Shown: positions 5,786 to 13,904 of the stretch, piece after piece
Layout of the letters: each line of letters opens with the position of its first letter
Numbering within the stretch: the first letter of the stretch is position 1
From: Gammaproteobacteria bacterium
GTDB taxonomy: Bacteria; Pseudomonadota; Gammaproteobacteria; Eutrophobiales; Eutrophobiaceae
Reading direction: 5' to 3'
Length of the DNA stretch: 16,277 bases
Assembly (NCBI GenBank): GCA_018676275.1
Contig: JABHFC010000105.1
Coordinates: forward strand, 1-16,277
The notes under the pieces: generated by a model
Told to the model about the DNA's origin: nothing
Seen by the model: the letters and a program-made list of their open reading frames with translations, nothing else
The model's database searches: none
Translations under genes and position numbers: made by a program

Positions 5786-8295
5786 ACTCTCTTTCTATCT
5801 CGATTTAATCTGCCGGAATTAATCACAACAATCAGTGAACTCAGAGACATGCCTATAGCAGCCATCCAGGGGGAAATCATACCAGTCACGGCCAGTGGTA
5901 AAGCAATCAGGTTATAGGAGATTGCCCATCCCATGTTCTGCCGGATTACATTTTTAGCAGCCCTGGCTAAATTAATTACACCTATGAGTTTATCCAGCCT
6001 GCTATTCAGTAATATTAAATCTGCATTGGCGCTTGCCAGCGCAGTACCATCGCCCATACCAATTGACACATTTGCGCTCGCCAAAACCGGAGCATCATTT
6101 ACACCATCACCCACCATGGCAACAATCTCACCTTCTTTTTGCATTTTCTGGATATACATCATTTTCTGATCGGGGCTTTGGGCAGCGATTACTTTAGCCA
6201 GGTTCAAGTGTTCGGCCAGACTAGTTGTCGCCTGAAGACTATCTCCGCTTAGGACTGTCACTGTTTTGTCTTTTGCTTTGATGAAATCTAAAAGTTCCTG
6301 CGCGCCATCTCGTATGGAATCTTCCAGAATGAAAAAACAATGAATTTCAGTTTCATCCGCAAATATTACAATAGTACTGTGTGTAGCTTCGTCCATTTGC
6401 GGGATATAAGCTTTTGCAGTTAAACCAGTATGCTGTTCAATAAACTTTTCATTGCCGAGAAAATATTTTACCTCTTTAACTTCAGCTGAAATTCCGGCCG
6501 CTGGATAATTTTTTATCTGAACTGCAGACATTTTAGGACTTGAACAGCTTCTCTCTGCAAAGGCCTTGGCCAATGGATGAGAAGAATTAATCTCAATTGC
6601 TTTAGCGATAGCTAAACATTCATCTTCAGCTTTTGACGATATCGGAATAATTTTCGAAATCACCAGCTTCCCTGAGGTAAGTGTCCCCGTCTTGTCAAAA
6701 ACAAAAGCCGTTACCTTGTTCAGCGCTTCAATGGAGTTAGTGTTAACCAGAATGACACCTTCTTTCATTAATCGTGTCGCCGCAGCTGCAAGCGCCACAG
6801 GTGTAGCAAGAGAAAGTGCACAAGGACAGCATACAACCAGGACTGATATTGTGATTGATACCCACATTGAGGGATTGTGAGAAATCCAGTAGACAGCTGT
6901 GAATAAAGATATGACTAAGACCGAAAAAACAAACCAGGCACTGATACGATTACTTAATGCCACAATCTCCGGTCGCGCTCTTTGGCCCTGTTCCATCAAG
7001 TTGTAAATATGCGAGCAGAGTGTATCTTTGCCCACCCTTGAAACACTCATTTGTACTGATTGATCTATATTGGTACTACCGCCAATCAACATATCTCCTT
7101 TTGACTTCAGTACCGCCGCACTTTCTCCAGTTAACAAGGCTTCGTCTACTGTCGTTTCTCCTTCAATCAAATAACCGTCAACTGGAATAACATCTCCCAG
7201 ACGGATCAGGAGGACGTCATCTACCTTTAAGGAAGCTACCGACACTGTTTCTTGTTCTTGAGTCTCGTTATTTTTGAGCATTCTGGTGGCAATATTCGGG
7301 ATTAATTGTCCGATTGTGTCGACATAAAGCGCAGATTGTCGACGTGCACGAAACTCAAAATAACGCCCTGTTAACAGAAAAAAGACAAACATCACAATGG
7401 AGTCATAATAAATCTGACCACTACCAGTACTTGTCGCCCAGATACTATTTACATAAGCGATAGCTATCCCAAGTGATACCGGCACGTCCATACCGGTACG
7501 GAAAAGGCGCAAATCCCGCCAGGCTCGAACGAAAAATGTTTGCGCAGAATAGAAAACTACCGGTGTGCATAGCAGCAAAGCTATCCAGGAAAGAAAAACC
7601 CTGAATCTATCTTCCATTCCCGACCAATCTCCCACATACAGGGCAATAGAAATCATCATGACCTGCATACCAAGGACTCCTGCAAGTCCAAGACGTCGTA
7701 ACTGGTTTCGTTGTTCTTCATCCAGTTGTTTATGTCCCTGACTGATATCGTAAGGTCTGGCCTTGTAACCCAATGTAGCAATTGACTTAAGGATATTGCT
7801 TAGATGGCAATTTGAGTCATTCCACTGCACATAGGCACGTTGTGTAGAATAGTTAACATTGATAGTGACGACGCCTTCTAAACGGGATAAGCGAGACTCA
7901 ATTAACCAGACACAGGCAGGACAAGTCATATCTGCCAGCAACAGCGAGGTAGATTTCAGGTTTCCCGTTTCAGTACTAACCAATTCTTCCTGAAAAAGGT
8001 GATCATCATAAGCAGAGAAGTCGCGTAGCTGTTCAGGCACGAGTTCATCGGGTTTGATGGCACTTTCTGTCCTGAATTTGTAATAATCTGTCAGGCCGTA
8101 ATCAATAATCGCGTTAGCCACTGCCTGACAACCCGGGCAGCACATTGGTCGTTCGAGCTCATCGATTAAAACAAAAAGAGAAAGCCCTTCCGGTACAGGC
8201 TCATCACAATGAAAACAGCTTTTAGCTGTATCCGGGGTATCGTGAAAATCATTTTGTTCACTTATCATATCCAAGACTGTATCAACTGTCCCCAT
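5782..8295 (-). CDS. ccoI: Copper-translocating P1B-type ATPase CcoI (FixI) for cbb3 oxidase
   Basis: Pumps Cu(I) out of the cytoplasm to supply CuB of cbb3 oxidase; unlike CopA it serves assembly rather than detoxification. The 837 residues carry, in order: an N-terminal cysteine domain typical of FixI/CcoI (C27-x2-C30 and CCPGC at 52-56), a heavy-metal-associated domain with MTCPAC (C125, C128), eight expected membrane helices including the transport motif CPC (near residue 490, CCPCALS), the phosphorylation loop DKTGTLT (near 532), HPLAKA in the nucleotide domain, and GDGVNDAP (near 728). The ATG at 8295 fits the reach of the family, but its ribosome site is weak; Met10 is the alternative. 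The gene is divergent from ccoN, whereas ccoI more often lies downstream of ccoGH on the same strand. It overlaps ccoS. Confidence 0.95.
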   Translation of the reverse strand: MGTVDTVLDMISEQNDFHDTPDTAKSCFHCDEPVPEGLSLFVLIDELERPMCCPGCQAVANAIIDYGLTDYYKFRTESAIKPDELVPEQLRDFSAYDDHLFQEELVSTETGNLKSTSLLLADMTCPACVWLIESRLSRLEGVVTINVNYSTQRAYVQWNDSNCHLSNILKSIATLGYKARPYDISQGHKQLDEEQRNQLRRLGLAGVLGMQVMMISIALYVGDWSGMEDRFRVFLSWIALLLCTPVVFYSAQTFFVRAWRDLRLFRTGMDVPVSLGIAIAYVNSIWATSTGSGQIYYDSIVMFVFFLLTGRYFEFRARRQSALYVDTIGQLIPNIATRMLKNNETQEQETVSVASLKVDDVLLIRLGDVIPVDGYLIEGETTVDEALLTGESAAVLKSKGDMLIGGSTNIDQSVQMSVSRVGKDTLCSHIYNLMEQGQRARPEIVALSNRISAWFVFSVLVISLFTAVYWISHNPSMWVSITISVLVVCCPCALSLATPVALAAAATRLMKEGVILVNTNSIEALNKVTAFVFDKTGTLTSGKLVISKIIPISSKAEDECLAIAKAIEINSSHPLAKAFAERSCSSPKMSAVQIKNYPAAGISAEVKEVKYFLGNEKFIEQHTGLTAKAYIPQMDEATHSTIVIFADETEIHCFFILEDSIRDGAQELLDFIKAKDKTVTVLSGDSLQATTSLAEHLNLAKVIAAQSPDQKMMYIQKMQKEGEIVAMVGDGVNDAPVLASANVSIGMGDGTALASANADLILLNSRLDKLIGVINLARAAKNVIRQNMGWAISYNLIALPLAVTGMISPWMAAIGMSLSSLIVVINSGRLNRDRKRV

Positions 8296-8348
8296 AAGAA
8301 ACTTTGAATTTCTGGTAATTATTTAATTGCACACTAGATAATCTGGTT

Positions 8349-8362
8349 TCGATTATGATCAC
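8349..8362. promoter_or_regulatory. Degenerate FNR-like site near ccoI
   Basis: TCGAT-TATG-ATCAC matches the FNR consensus TTGAT-N4-ATCAA with one mismatch in each half. Its centre (8355.5) is about 60 bp upstream of the ccoI start codon. A start of transcription about 41.5 bp from the centre would fall near 8314, with AT-rich sequence (8318-8328) at the -10 position. It could give weaker oxygen control of ccoI. Confidence 0.35.
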
Positions 8363-8396
8363 ATCAGATAGCAGTCACCCTTTCTCGACTATATAG

Positions 8397-8413
8397 TTTG
8401 AAATTGTTTCAAA
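8397..8413. repeat. 17-bp palindrome next to the FNR box
   Basis: TTTGAAA-TTG-TTTCAAA is a perfect inverted repeat with 7-bp arms and a 3-bp centre. It ends 1 bp before the FNR box of ccoN, at about -66 to -50 of the predicted transcript. Position and symmetry suggest an operator for a second regulator. The half-site TTGAA resembles, but is not, the FNR half-site TTGAT, and the spacing differs. Confidence 0.5.
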
Positions 8414-8414
8414 A

Positions 8415-8462
8415 TTGATTAAGATCAATATATTGCTTTGCAACAAATGTAACAATCCCTTT
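8415..8462 (+). promoter_or_regulatory. FNR/Anr-dependent promoter of the ccoNOQP operon
   Basis: A perfect FNR-type box, TTGAT-TAAG-ATCAA, lies at 8415-8428. A -10-like TAACAA (8450-8455) follows, placing the transcript start near 8462, with the box centred about 41 bp upstream. That is the class II arrangement of FNR-activated promoters. It agrees with cbb3 oxidases being induced at low oxygen by FNR, Anr or FixK proteins. The transcript would carry about 65 nt before the preferred ccoN start. Confidence 0.85.
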
Positions 8463-8526
8463 AGCTTTAAAAGAGTTGAGTTTAACACTGGGGTTTAATT
8501 CCATAGATACAAAAGGTGCTTGTTTA

Positions 8527-9948
8527 ATGACGGATTCCAATACCTATAATTACAAGGTCGTGAGGCAATTTGCCATAATGACTATCGTCTGGGGCGTAGT
8601 CGGCATGGCCGTAGGTGTATTCATCGCTGCACAATTGGCCTGGCCTGCCCTGAATTTTGACTTACCCTGGCTCAGTTTTGGTCGTTTACGCCCCTTACAC
8701 ACAAATGCAGTTATATTTGCCTTTGGTGGTTCCGCCTTATTCGCTACCTCATATTATGTTGTCCAACGTACCTGTCATGCACGCCTGTGCAGCGATAAAC
8801 TTGCAGCTTTTACCTTCTGGGGCTGGCAGACTGTTATCGTATCAGCAGCCATTACATTACCCCTGGGAATCACCAGTTCAAAAGAATATGCCGAGCTGGA
8901 ATGGCCTATCGACATTCTTATTGCAGTAGTCTGGGTAAGTTACGCCTGGGTCTTCTTTGGCACCATTCTCAAACGTAAAATAAAACATATATATGTAGCC
9001 AACTGGTTTTACGGTTCTTTCATCATAACGGTAGCAGTCTTGCATATTGTCAACAGCATGGCTCTGCCTGTCAGCTTAACCAAGTCTTACTCGGCCTATG
9101 CTGGCGTTCAGGACGCGATGATCCAGTGGTGGTACGGTCACAATGCGGTAGGGTTCTTCCTGACGGCAGGGTTTCTCGGCATGATGTATTACTTTGTGCC
9201 AAAACAGGCAAATCGCCCGGTCTATTCCTATCGGCTCTCAATTATTCATTTCTGGGCACTGGTTTTCACCTATATCTGGGCTGGACCGCACCATCTTCAC
9301 TACACAGCTCTGCCTGATTGGGCACAATCATTGGGAATGACGATGTCGATTGTGTTACTGGCACCGTCCTGGGGAGGCATGATCAACGGTATGATGACCC
9401 TGTCCGGCGCCTGGCATAAATTGCGTTCTGATCCGATTCTGCGCATCATGATTGTGTCCCTGTCATTCTATGGCATGTCTACCTTTGAAGGGCCAATGAT
9501 GGCCATCAAGACGGTTAACGCCCTCTCACATTATACGGACTGGACCATTGGTCATGTCCATTCTGGCGCGCTCGGATGGGTTGCGCTGATATCACTTGGT
9601 TGTCTGTACTACATGATTCCTCGTCTTTATGGCCGGGAAATTTACAGTGTCAAACTGATTGAAGTGCATTTCTGGGTTTCCACCATCGGTATCGTTCTTT
9701 ATATCGCATCAATGTGGGTATCCGGCATTATGCAGGGCTTGATGTGGCGTGCAGCCAATGACGATGGCACCCTCACCTACAGCTTTGTTGAAACAGTGCA
9801 AGCCATGCACCCGTTTTACATTATCCGCTTTCTCGGTGGCGCCATGTTTTTACTTGGTACGCTGGTAATGGTTTATAACATCTGGAAAACCATTGCTGGC
9901 AGTAAACCGGTAATTGCACCCATTCCCCTACCAGCAGCAGCACATTAG
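8527..9948 (+). CDS. ccoN: cbb3-type cytochrome c oxidase subunit I, CcoN
   Basis: The catalytic subunit of the high-affinity oxygen reductase, holding low-spin heme b, heme b3 and CuB in the inner membrane. The expected residues can be placed: His58 and His345 (low-spin heme b), His343 (heme b3), His205, His255 and His256 (CuB), and Tyr249, the cross-linked tyrosine of C-type oxidases. Each is two less than the Pseudomonas stutzeri numbers as I recall them (60, 347, 345, 207, 257, 258, 251). The 473-residue protein has about 12 membrane helices. I chose ATG 8527 because AAAAGG (about 8509-8514) is a fair ribosome site and 'MTDSNTYNYKVVRQF' is the usual N-terminus. The frame remains open to a TTG at 8476 that lies too close to the promoter. 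First gene of the FNR-controlled operon. Confidence 0.97.
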   Translation: MTDSNTYNYKVVRQFAIMTIVWGVVGMAVGVFIAAQLAWPALNFDLPWLSFGRLRPLHTNAVIFAFGGSALFATSYYVVQRTCHARLCSDKLAAFTFWGWQTVIVSAAITLPLGITSSKEYAELEWPIDILIAVVWVSYAWVFFGTILKRKIKHIYVANWFYGSFIITVAVLHIVNSMALPVSLTKSYSAYAGVQDAMIQWWYGHNAVGFFLTAGFLGMMYYFVPKQANRPVYSYRLSIIHFWALVFTYIWAGPHHLHYTALPDWAQSLGMTMSIVLLAPSWGGMINGMMTLSGAWHKLRSDPILRIMIVSLSFYGMSTFEGPMMAIKTVNALSHYTDWTIGHVHSGALGWVALISLGCLYYMIPRLYGREIYSVKLIEVHFWVSTIGIVLYIASMWVSGIMQGLMWRAANDDGTLTYSFVETVQAMHPFYIIRFLGGAMFLLGTLVMVYNIWKTIAGSKPVIAPIPLPAAAH

Positions 9949-9959
9949 GAGATCAATGC

Positions 9960-10574
9960 GTGTCTACTTTTCATGAAAAAATTGAAAAAAACATTGGCCT
10001 GATGATAGTACTTGTCATTCTGACAATTAGTGTCGGTGGCCTGGTGCAGATTGTACCCTTGTTTTTTATGGATTCGATGACCAAGCCGGTAGATGGATTA
10101 AAACCTTATACCGCATTACAGGTAATTGGGCGCGATGTATACGTGCGTGAAGGCTGTTATTTATGCCACTCGCAGATGATTCGTCCGTTTCGCGCCGAAA
10201 CCGAGCGCTATGGACACTATTCTCTTGCCGGTGAATTTGTTTATGACCGTCCTTTTCAATGGGGCTCGAAACGCACCGGTCCTGACTTGCACCGTGTCGG
10301 TGGTCGTTACAGCGATGAATGGCATCGGGTTCACCTGAATAATCCCCGTGACGTAGTGCCGGAGTCGATAATGCCTGGCTATCCATGGTTTGAAAAAACG
10401 ACTTTGGAAAATGCAATTATTCAGAAAAAAATGCGTGCACTGCGCACACTCGGTGCCCCGTATAGCGACGAAGAAATTGAACAGGCACCGGCTCAGTTGG
10501 AAGGAAAAACCGAAATGGATGCCATCATCGCCTATTTACAGGTACTGGGCACTTCAGTCAAAACGAGACGTTGA
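9960..10574 (+). CDS. ccoO: cbb3 oxidase monoheme cytochrome c subunit, CcoO
   Basis: A membrane-anchored c-type cytochrome that passes electrons from CcoP to CcoN. The sequence shows an N-terminal membrane anchor (about residues 12-38) and one heme c site, CYLCH (Cys66, Cys69, His70), in the typical context 'REGCYLCHSQMIRPFRAE'. At 204 residues the size is normal. The start is GTG at 9960, supported by AGGAG (9947-9951) 8 nt upstream. An ATG four bases earlier (9956) is out of frame and opens only six codons. The gene begins 12 bp after ccoN. Confidence 0.96.
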   Translation: MSTFHEKIEKNIGLMIVLVILTISVGGLVQIVPLFFMDSMTKPVDGLKPYTALQVIGRDVYVREGCYLCHSQMIRPFRAETERYGHYSLAGEFVYDRPFQWGSKRTGPDLHRVGGRYSDEWHRVHLNNPRDVVPESIMPGYPWFEKTTLENAIIQKKMRALRTLGAPYSDEEIEQAPAQLEGKTEMDAIIAYLQVLGTSVKTRR

Positions 10575-10581
10575 GGTAAGT

Positions 10582-10752
10582 ATGAGCATAATATTATCCG
10601 CCTGGACAGTTGTAGTATTCGTCATGTTTATCGGAATCACCATATGGGCATGGAGCGGTAAAAATAAAAAAAACTTTGAGGACGCTGCACAAATTCCTTT
10701 CGATGATGACGATGAAATTGCTAAAGATAGTGAGGAGTTAAACAATGGCTGA
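10582..10752 (+). CDS. ccoQ: cbb3 oxidase small subunit CcoQ
   Basis: A 56-residue single-helix protein that stabilises the cbb3 complex or guards it in oxygen. It has one membrane segment (about residues 5-24, ending WAWSGKNKKNFEDAA) and an acidic tail with four aspartates in a row. The start ATG at 10582 has GAGG (10573-10576) 5 nt before it. The frame is open far upstream inside ccoO, but that part is a shadow. The stop overlaps the ccoP start by 8 bp. Confidence 0.92.
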   Translation: MSIILSAWTVVVFVMFIGITIWAWSGKNKKNFEDAAQIPFDDDDEIAKDSEELNNG

Positions 10753-11644
10753 TTTCACCAGTGGTTTCTGGAGTTGGTATGTCGCCATCCTGAGTATTAT
10801 TAGTTTTATTGGCGTGCTTTACTTCACAGTAAGAGTCGGTGGGAAAAAATTACCTCCTGGTGAGAAGGTCGAATCCATGGGTCATGTCTGGGATGAAGAC
10901 CTGCATGAATTAAATAACCCGGCACCTCGCTGGTGGTATTTAATGTTCCTCTTCACCACTTTCTGGGCAATGATATACCTGTTTTTGTATCCTGGTCTGG
11001 GTAGTTATGCCGGTTACCTTGGCTGGTCACAGATCGGGCAGTATGAGGAAGAAGTACAGGCAGCCAATGAAAAGTATGGGCCTATCTTTGATAAGTTTTT
11101 AAGTTCAGACCTGGAATCACTGGCGAAAAACCCTGAAGCATTAACAGTCGGCTCTCGATTGTTTTCCACTTATTGCACTACCTGCCACGGTTCAGATGCG
11201 CGAGGCGCCCGGGGTTTTCCCAATCTTCGTGACAAGGACTGGCTTTTCGGTGGTGACCCTGAAAACATAAAGACGACTATTATGCATGGACGCCAGGGAG
11301 TGATGGCTGCGTGGGGAGCTTTAATCAGCGAAAAGGAGATTCACGACACCGCTGAATACATACGTACTCTTGGTGGACTGTCCGCAGATCCTGCTGCGAT
11401 AGCATCAGGACAAAAAACTTTCACTACCTTTTGTGCAGTCTGTCACGGTGCAGACGGTAAAGGAAATATTCAGCTGGGTGCGCCGAATCTTAGCGATGAT
11501 ATCTGGCTTTATGGTGGCTCCAGTAAAAAGATTATTGAGTCCATCACCAATGGACGTAATGGCGTAATGCCGCCACATCAGGATTTTCTAGGTGAGGCAA
11601 AAGTCCATATACTCGCGGCCTATGTCTATAGCCTTTCTAACTAG
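10745..11644 (+). CDS. ccoP: cbb3 oxidase diheme cytochrome c subunit, CcoP
   Basis: The electron entry subunit of cbb3 oxidase, receiving electrons from soluble or membrane cytochrome c in the periplasm. The N-terminus has two membrane helices (about residues 8-29 and 64-84), joined by the family stretch 'VESMGHVWDEDLHELNNPAPRWW' (in two halves). Two heme c sites follow: CTTCH (144-148) and CAVCH (230-234), with likely axial methionines in 'QGVMAAWG' and 'NGVMPP'. The length of 299 residues is usual. GAGGAG (10731-10736) is a strong ribosome site, and the start overlaps ccoQ by 8 bp. Confidence 0.97.
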   Translation: MADFTSGFWSWYVAILSIISFIGVLYFTVRVGGKKLPPGEKVESMGHVWDEDLHELNNPAPRWWYLMFLFTTFWAMIYLFLYPGLGSYAGYLGWSQIGQYEEEVQAANEKYGPIFDKFLSSDLESLAKNPEALTVGSRLFSTYCTTCHGSDARGARGFPNLRDKDWLFGGDPENIKTTIMHGRQGVMAAWGALISEKEIHDTAEYIRTLGGLSADPAAIASGQKTFTTFCAVCHGADGKGNIQLGAPNLSDDIWLYGGSSKKIIESITNGRNGVMPPHQDFLGEAKVHILAAYVYSLSN

Positions 11645-11656
11645 TCTATAAAGACG

Positions 11657-11950
11657 ATGAAAGTCTGGGATAAAGGCGGACGGATACCACGCACCCAGCG
11701 CATTATTACTGTCCTGTGGCTTTCATTTTTAATGGCTGGAATGGCAACCGGGGTTTTTTTCTCCAGCATTGACCCATTGGAATTAAGATACTGCGTAAGC
11801 TTTCCTGAAATCAGTCGTACTGGTGCCTACACTGTTGGATTTTTTCTGTTCTGGATATTAACCGCTGCATCCAGTTTGTTGGCAGTTTTCTTCACTTATC
11901 CTGCGAGTCTTGATGATGAAGAAAAACCTGAATCAAGTACTGATCTATAA
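11657..11950 (+). CDS. Small two-helix membrane protein between ccoP and ccoG
   Basis: A 97-residue protein of unknown function. It has two hydrophobic segments (about residues 17-36 and 58-80), a basic N-terminus (MKVWDKGGRIPRTQR) that should stay in the cytoplasm, and an acidic C-terminal tail (SLDDEEKPESSTDL). The loop between the helices has one cysteine (RYCVSF). A gene of this size and shape often sits at this place in gammaproteobacterial cbb3 loci, so a role in assembly is plausible but unproven. It starts 12 bp after ccoP, with ccoG 8 bp after it, so it is clearly part of the operon. Its ribosome site is weak (AAAGACG). Confidence 0.8.
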   Translation: MKVWDKGGRIPRTQRIITVLWLSFLMAGMATGVFFSSIDPLELRYCVSFPEISRTGAYTVGFFLFWILTAASSLLAVFFTYPASLDDEEKPESSTDL

Positions 11951-11958
11951 TTAACGGT

Positions 11959-13362
11959 ATGAGTACAGAACCCAACAACGATTCCGCTCGCGAAAAGGAA
12001 ATTGAACAGGCCTTATTTGCAAAAAGAGAGAAAATATATCCACGAGAAGTTCATGGTCTATTTGCGGCTCTGCGCATTGCTTCAGTTATTGCACTACTTG
12101 GTATTTTTTACGGTCTTCCCTGGTTTAACTGGGATGGACGTCAATCCATATTACTTGACCTGCCGGCCCGTAAATTCTATATCTTCGGACTCACCTTCTG
12201 GCCACAGGATTTTCTATACCTGACATTTCTGCTAATCATAGCCGCGATGGCTTTGTTTTTCTTCACCACTCTTGCAGGCCGTCTCTGGTGCGGGTATGCA
12301 TGCCCGCAAACTGTCTGGACAGAAACATTTTTATGGATAGAACAATTAGTAGAAGGCGATCGTAGACAGCAAATGCGTCTTGATAAAACAAAATGGGATT
12401 TTAGAAAGTTTCGTATCAAGATAACCAAGCATAGTTTATGGATTATCTTTTCCCTTTTTACCGGATTTACCTTTGTTTCCTATTTTACTCCGGCAAGGGA
12501 ACTGGCCGAACAAGTTTTAAATCTTAGTCTTAGCCCGTGGGAAACCTTCTGGTTGTTTTTTTACGGCTTCGCTACTTATGGTAACGCTGGCTGGATGCGC
12601 GAACAGGTATGCATTTATATGTGTCCTTATGCCCGCTTCCAGAGCGCAATGTTTGATGATGACACTTTAATAGTTTCCTATGACAAACAACGTGGCGAGC
12701 CCAAAGGTGCACGTCGCGCTAGTATTGATCATCGACGTAGTGGTCTGGGCGATTGCATAAATTGCACGCTGTGTGTTCAGGTTTGTCCAACAGGCATAGA
12801 TATTCGAGATGGTTTGCAATATCAATGCATAGGATGCTCTGCCTGTATTGATGCCTGTGATGATGTGATGGACAAGATGAATTACCCAAAAGGACTTATT
12901 CGCTACACAACGCACAATGCTCTTGAGGGAAAGCCTACCCGAGTATTCAGACCGCGCATCTTGCTCTATGGTTTTATTTTGCTATCAATGTTTACAATAT
13001 TCACTCACTCTGTACTCAATCGCGTCCCTCTTGGTCTGGATGTAATTCGCGACCGAAACCAGCTTTATCGCGAAACCATGGGCCTAATTGAAAACATCTA
13101 CACTTTGAAAGTAATAAACATGGATGATAAAGCGCATACATATCAGCTAAGTGTTAGTGGCATAGATGGAATAAGCATAGATTCAGAGATAGACACTATT
13201 TATGTTGAAGCTGGAAACGTACAGGACTTTCCAGTTCGATTACGTGCCGATGAATCGAGCCTGCAAAAACGCAGCAACGAAATAAGTCTGTCACTTATTG
13301 CAATTGATAATAAAGAATTATCGGTAATCGAACATGCTCGTTTTCTTGGTCCGATTCCATGA
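11959..13362 (+). CDS. ccoG: Cbb3 oxidase assembly protein CcoG (FixG/RdxA), Cu(II) reductase
   Basis: An iron-sulfur membrane protein. CcoG of Rhodobacter reduces Cu(II) to Cu(I) so that copper can reach CcoN. In the 467 residues one sees several membrane helices, the paired cysteine motifs 'RLWCGYACPQTVW' (about residues 110-122) and 'CIYMCPYARFQ' (about 217-227), and a double 4Fe-4S ferredoxin domain around residues 265-300 (CINCTLCVQVCP and CIGCSACIDACD). The C-terminus after the last helix is the FixG immunoglobulin-like domain. The start ATG 11959 lies 8 bp after the preceding gene; its ribosome site is weak. The stop overlaps the ccoH start (ATGA). Confidence 0.95.
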   Translation: MSTEPNNDSAREKEIEQALFAKREKIYPREVHGLFAALRIASVIALLGIFYGLPWFNWDGRQSILLDLPARKFYIFGLTFWPQDFLYLTFLLIIAAMALFFFTTLAGRLWCGYACPQTVWTETFLWIEQLVEGDRRQQMRLDKTKWDFRKFRIKITKHSLWIIFSLFTGFTFVSYFTPARELAEQVLNLSLSPWETFWLFFYGFATYGNAGWMREQVCIYMCPYARFQSAMFDDDTLIVSYDKQRGEPKGARRASIDHRRSGLGDCINCTLCVQVCPTGIDIRDGLQYQCIGCSACIDACDDVMDKMNYPKGLIRYTTHNALEGKPTRVFRPRILLYGFILLSMFTIFTHSVLNRVPLGLDVIRDRNQLYRETMGLIENIYTLKVINMDDKAHTYQLSVSGIDGISIDSEIDTIYVEAGNVQDFPVRLRADESSLQKRSNEISLSLIAIDNKELSVIEHARFLGPIP

Positions 13363-13829
13363 ATCAAATCCCGGTTCAAAAACCATGGTACATGGAAAGC
13401 TATGTCTGGCTAATAATCAGTTTTCCTCTGGCCGCTGTTATAGCAGGCATTATTACCGCTGTCCTGGCGGTAAAATCGGACTCTGGACTGGTTGTTGACG
13501 ATTACTACAAGGAAGGTCTGGCTATTAACCGCAAACTTGAACGCGATCAGCTTGCAACTGAATATGAAATAACTGCAAATCTGCAATATGCAGCAGATAA
13601 TGAACAAATCAGACTTATCATTGGCGCTAACAATAAATTTATCTACCCTGAAAAACTCAAAGTCAGTTTTCTTAATGCCACCAAAGCAGATGTAGATAAA
13701 GAAGAAGTATTAATTCAATCCGGCGCTAATATTTACATTGGAGCCAGACCTGATCTGGGCCAAGGTAAATGGCATGTAATAATCGAAGACAAAGACTGGC
13801 GCTTGTTAAAAGTATTAAATCTCCCTTAA
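13359..13829 (+). CDS. ccoH: cbb3 oxidase assembly protein CcoH (FixH)
   Basis: A single-helix membrane protein that associates with cbb3 oxidase during assembly. Family marks are 'KPWYMESYVWLIISFPLAAVIAG' (in two halves; helix about residues 14-36) followed by 'DDYYKEGLAINRKLERDQ' (about 47-64), the most conserved stretch of FixH. The rest forms a beta-rich periplasmic domain. At 156 residues the length is normal. The start overlaps the ccoG stop by four bases. This is the last cco gene on the plus strand; ccoI and ccoS are divergent instead of following here. Confidence 0.93.
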   Translation: MNQIPVQKPWYMESYVWLIISFPLAAVIAGIITAVLAVKSDSGLVVDDYYKEGLAINRKLERDQLATEYEITANLQYAADNEQIRLIIGANNKFIYPEKLKVSFLNATKADVDKEEVLIQSGANIYIGARPDLGQGKWHVIIEDKDWRLLKVLNLP

Positions 13830-13904
13830 ACTCTTCTAAATCACCATAATTGTCGCTCTATTGTACGACCAGATCACAGTTTCATAAATAAGAGCTGTAA
13901 TCAT

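Noticed and set aside
8476..8526. N-terminal extension of CcoN from TTG at 8476
   Set aside because: The extra 17 residues are unlike CcoN N-termini, lie close to the predicted transcript start, and ATG 8527 has a better ribosome site.
9956..9976. ATG at 9956 as the start of ccoO
   Set aside because: It is out of frame and reaches a stop after six codons; GTG 9960 is in frame with proper ribosome-site spacing.
10066..10416. 116-codon minus-strand frame inside ccoO
   Set aside because: Shadow of a conserved cytochrome gene; no family features.
10390..10581. Long upstream extension of the ccoQ frame
   Set aside because: It lies inside ccoO in another frame; the CcoQ family begins at the 10582 ATG, which has GAGG 5 nt upstream.
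13872..13902. Hairpin GATCACAG/CTGTAATC as a terminator of the cco operon
   Set aside because: It has a mismatch in an 8-bp stem, a 15-nt loop and no T run; too weak for an intrinsic terminator.
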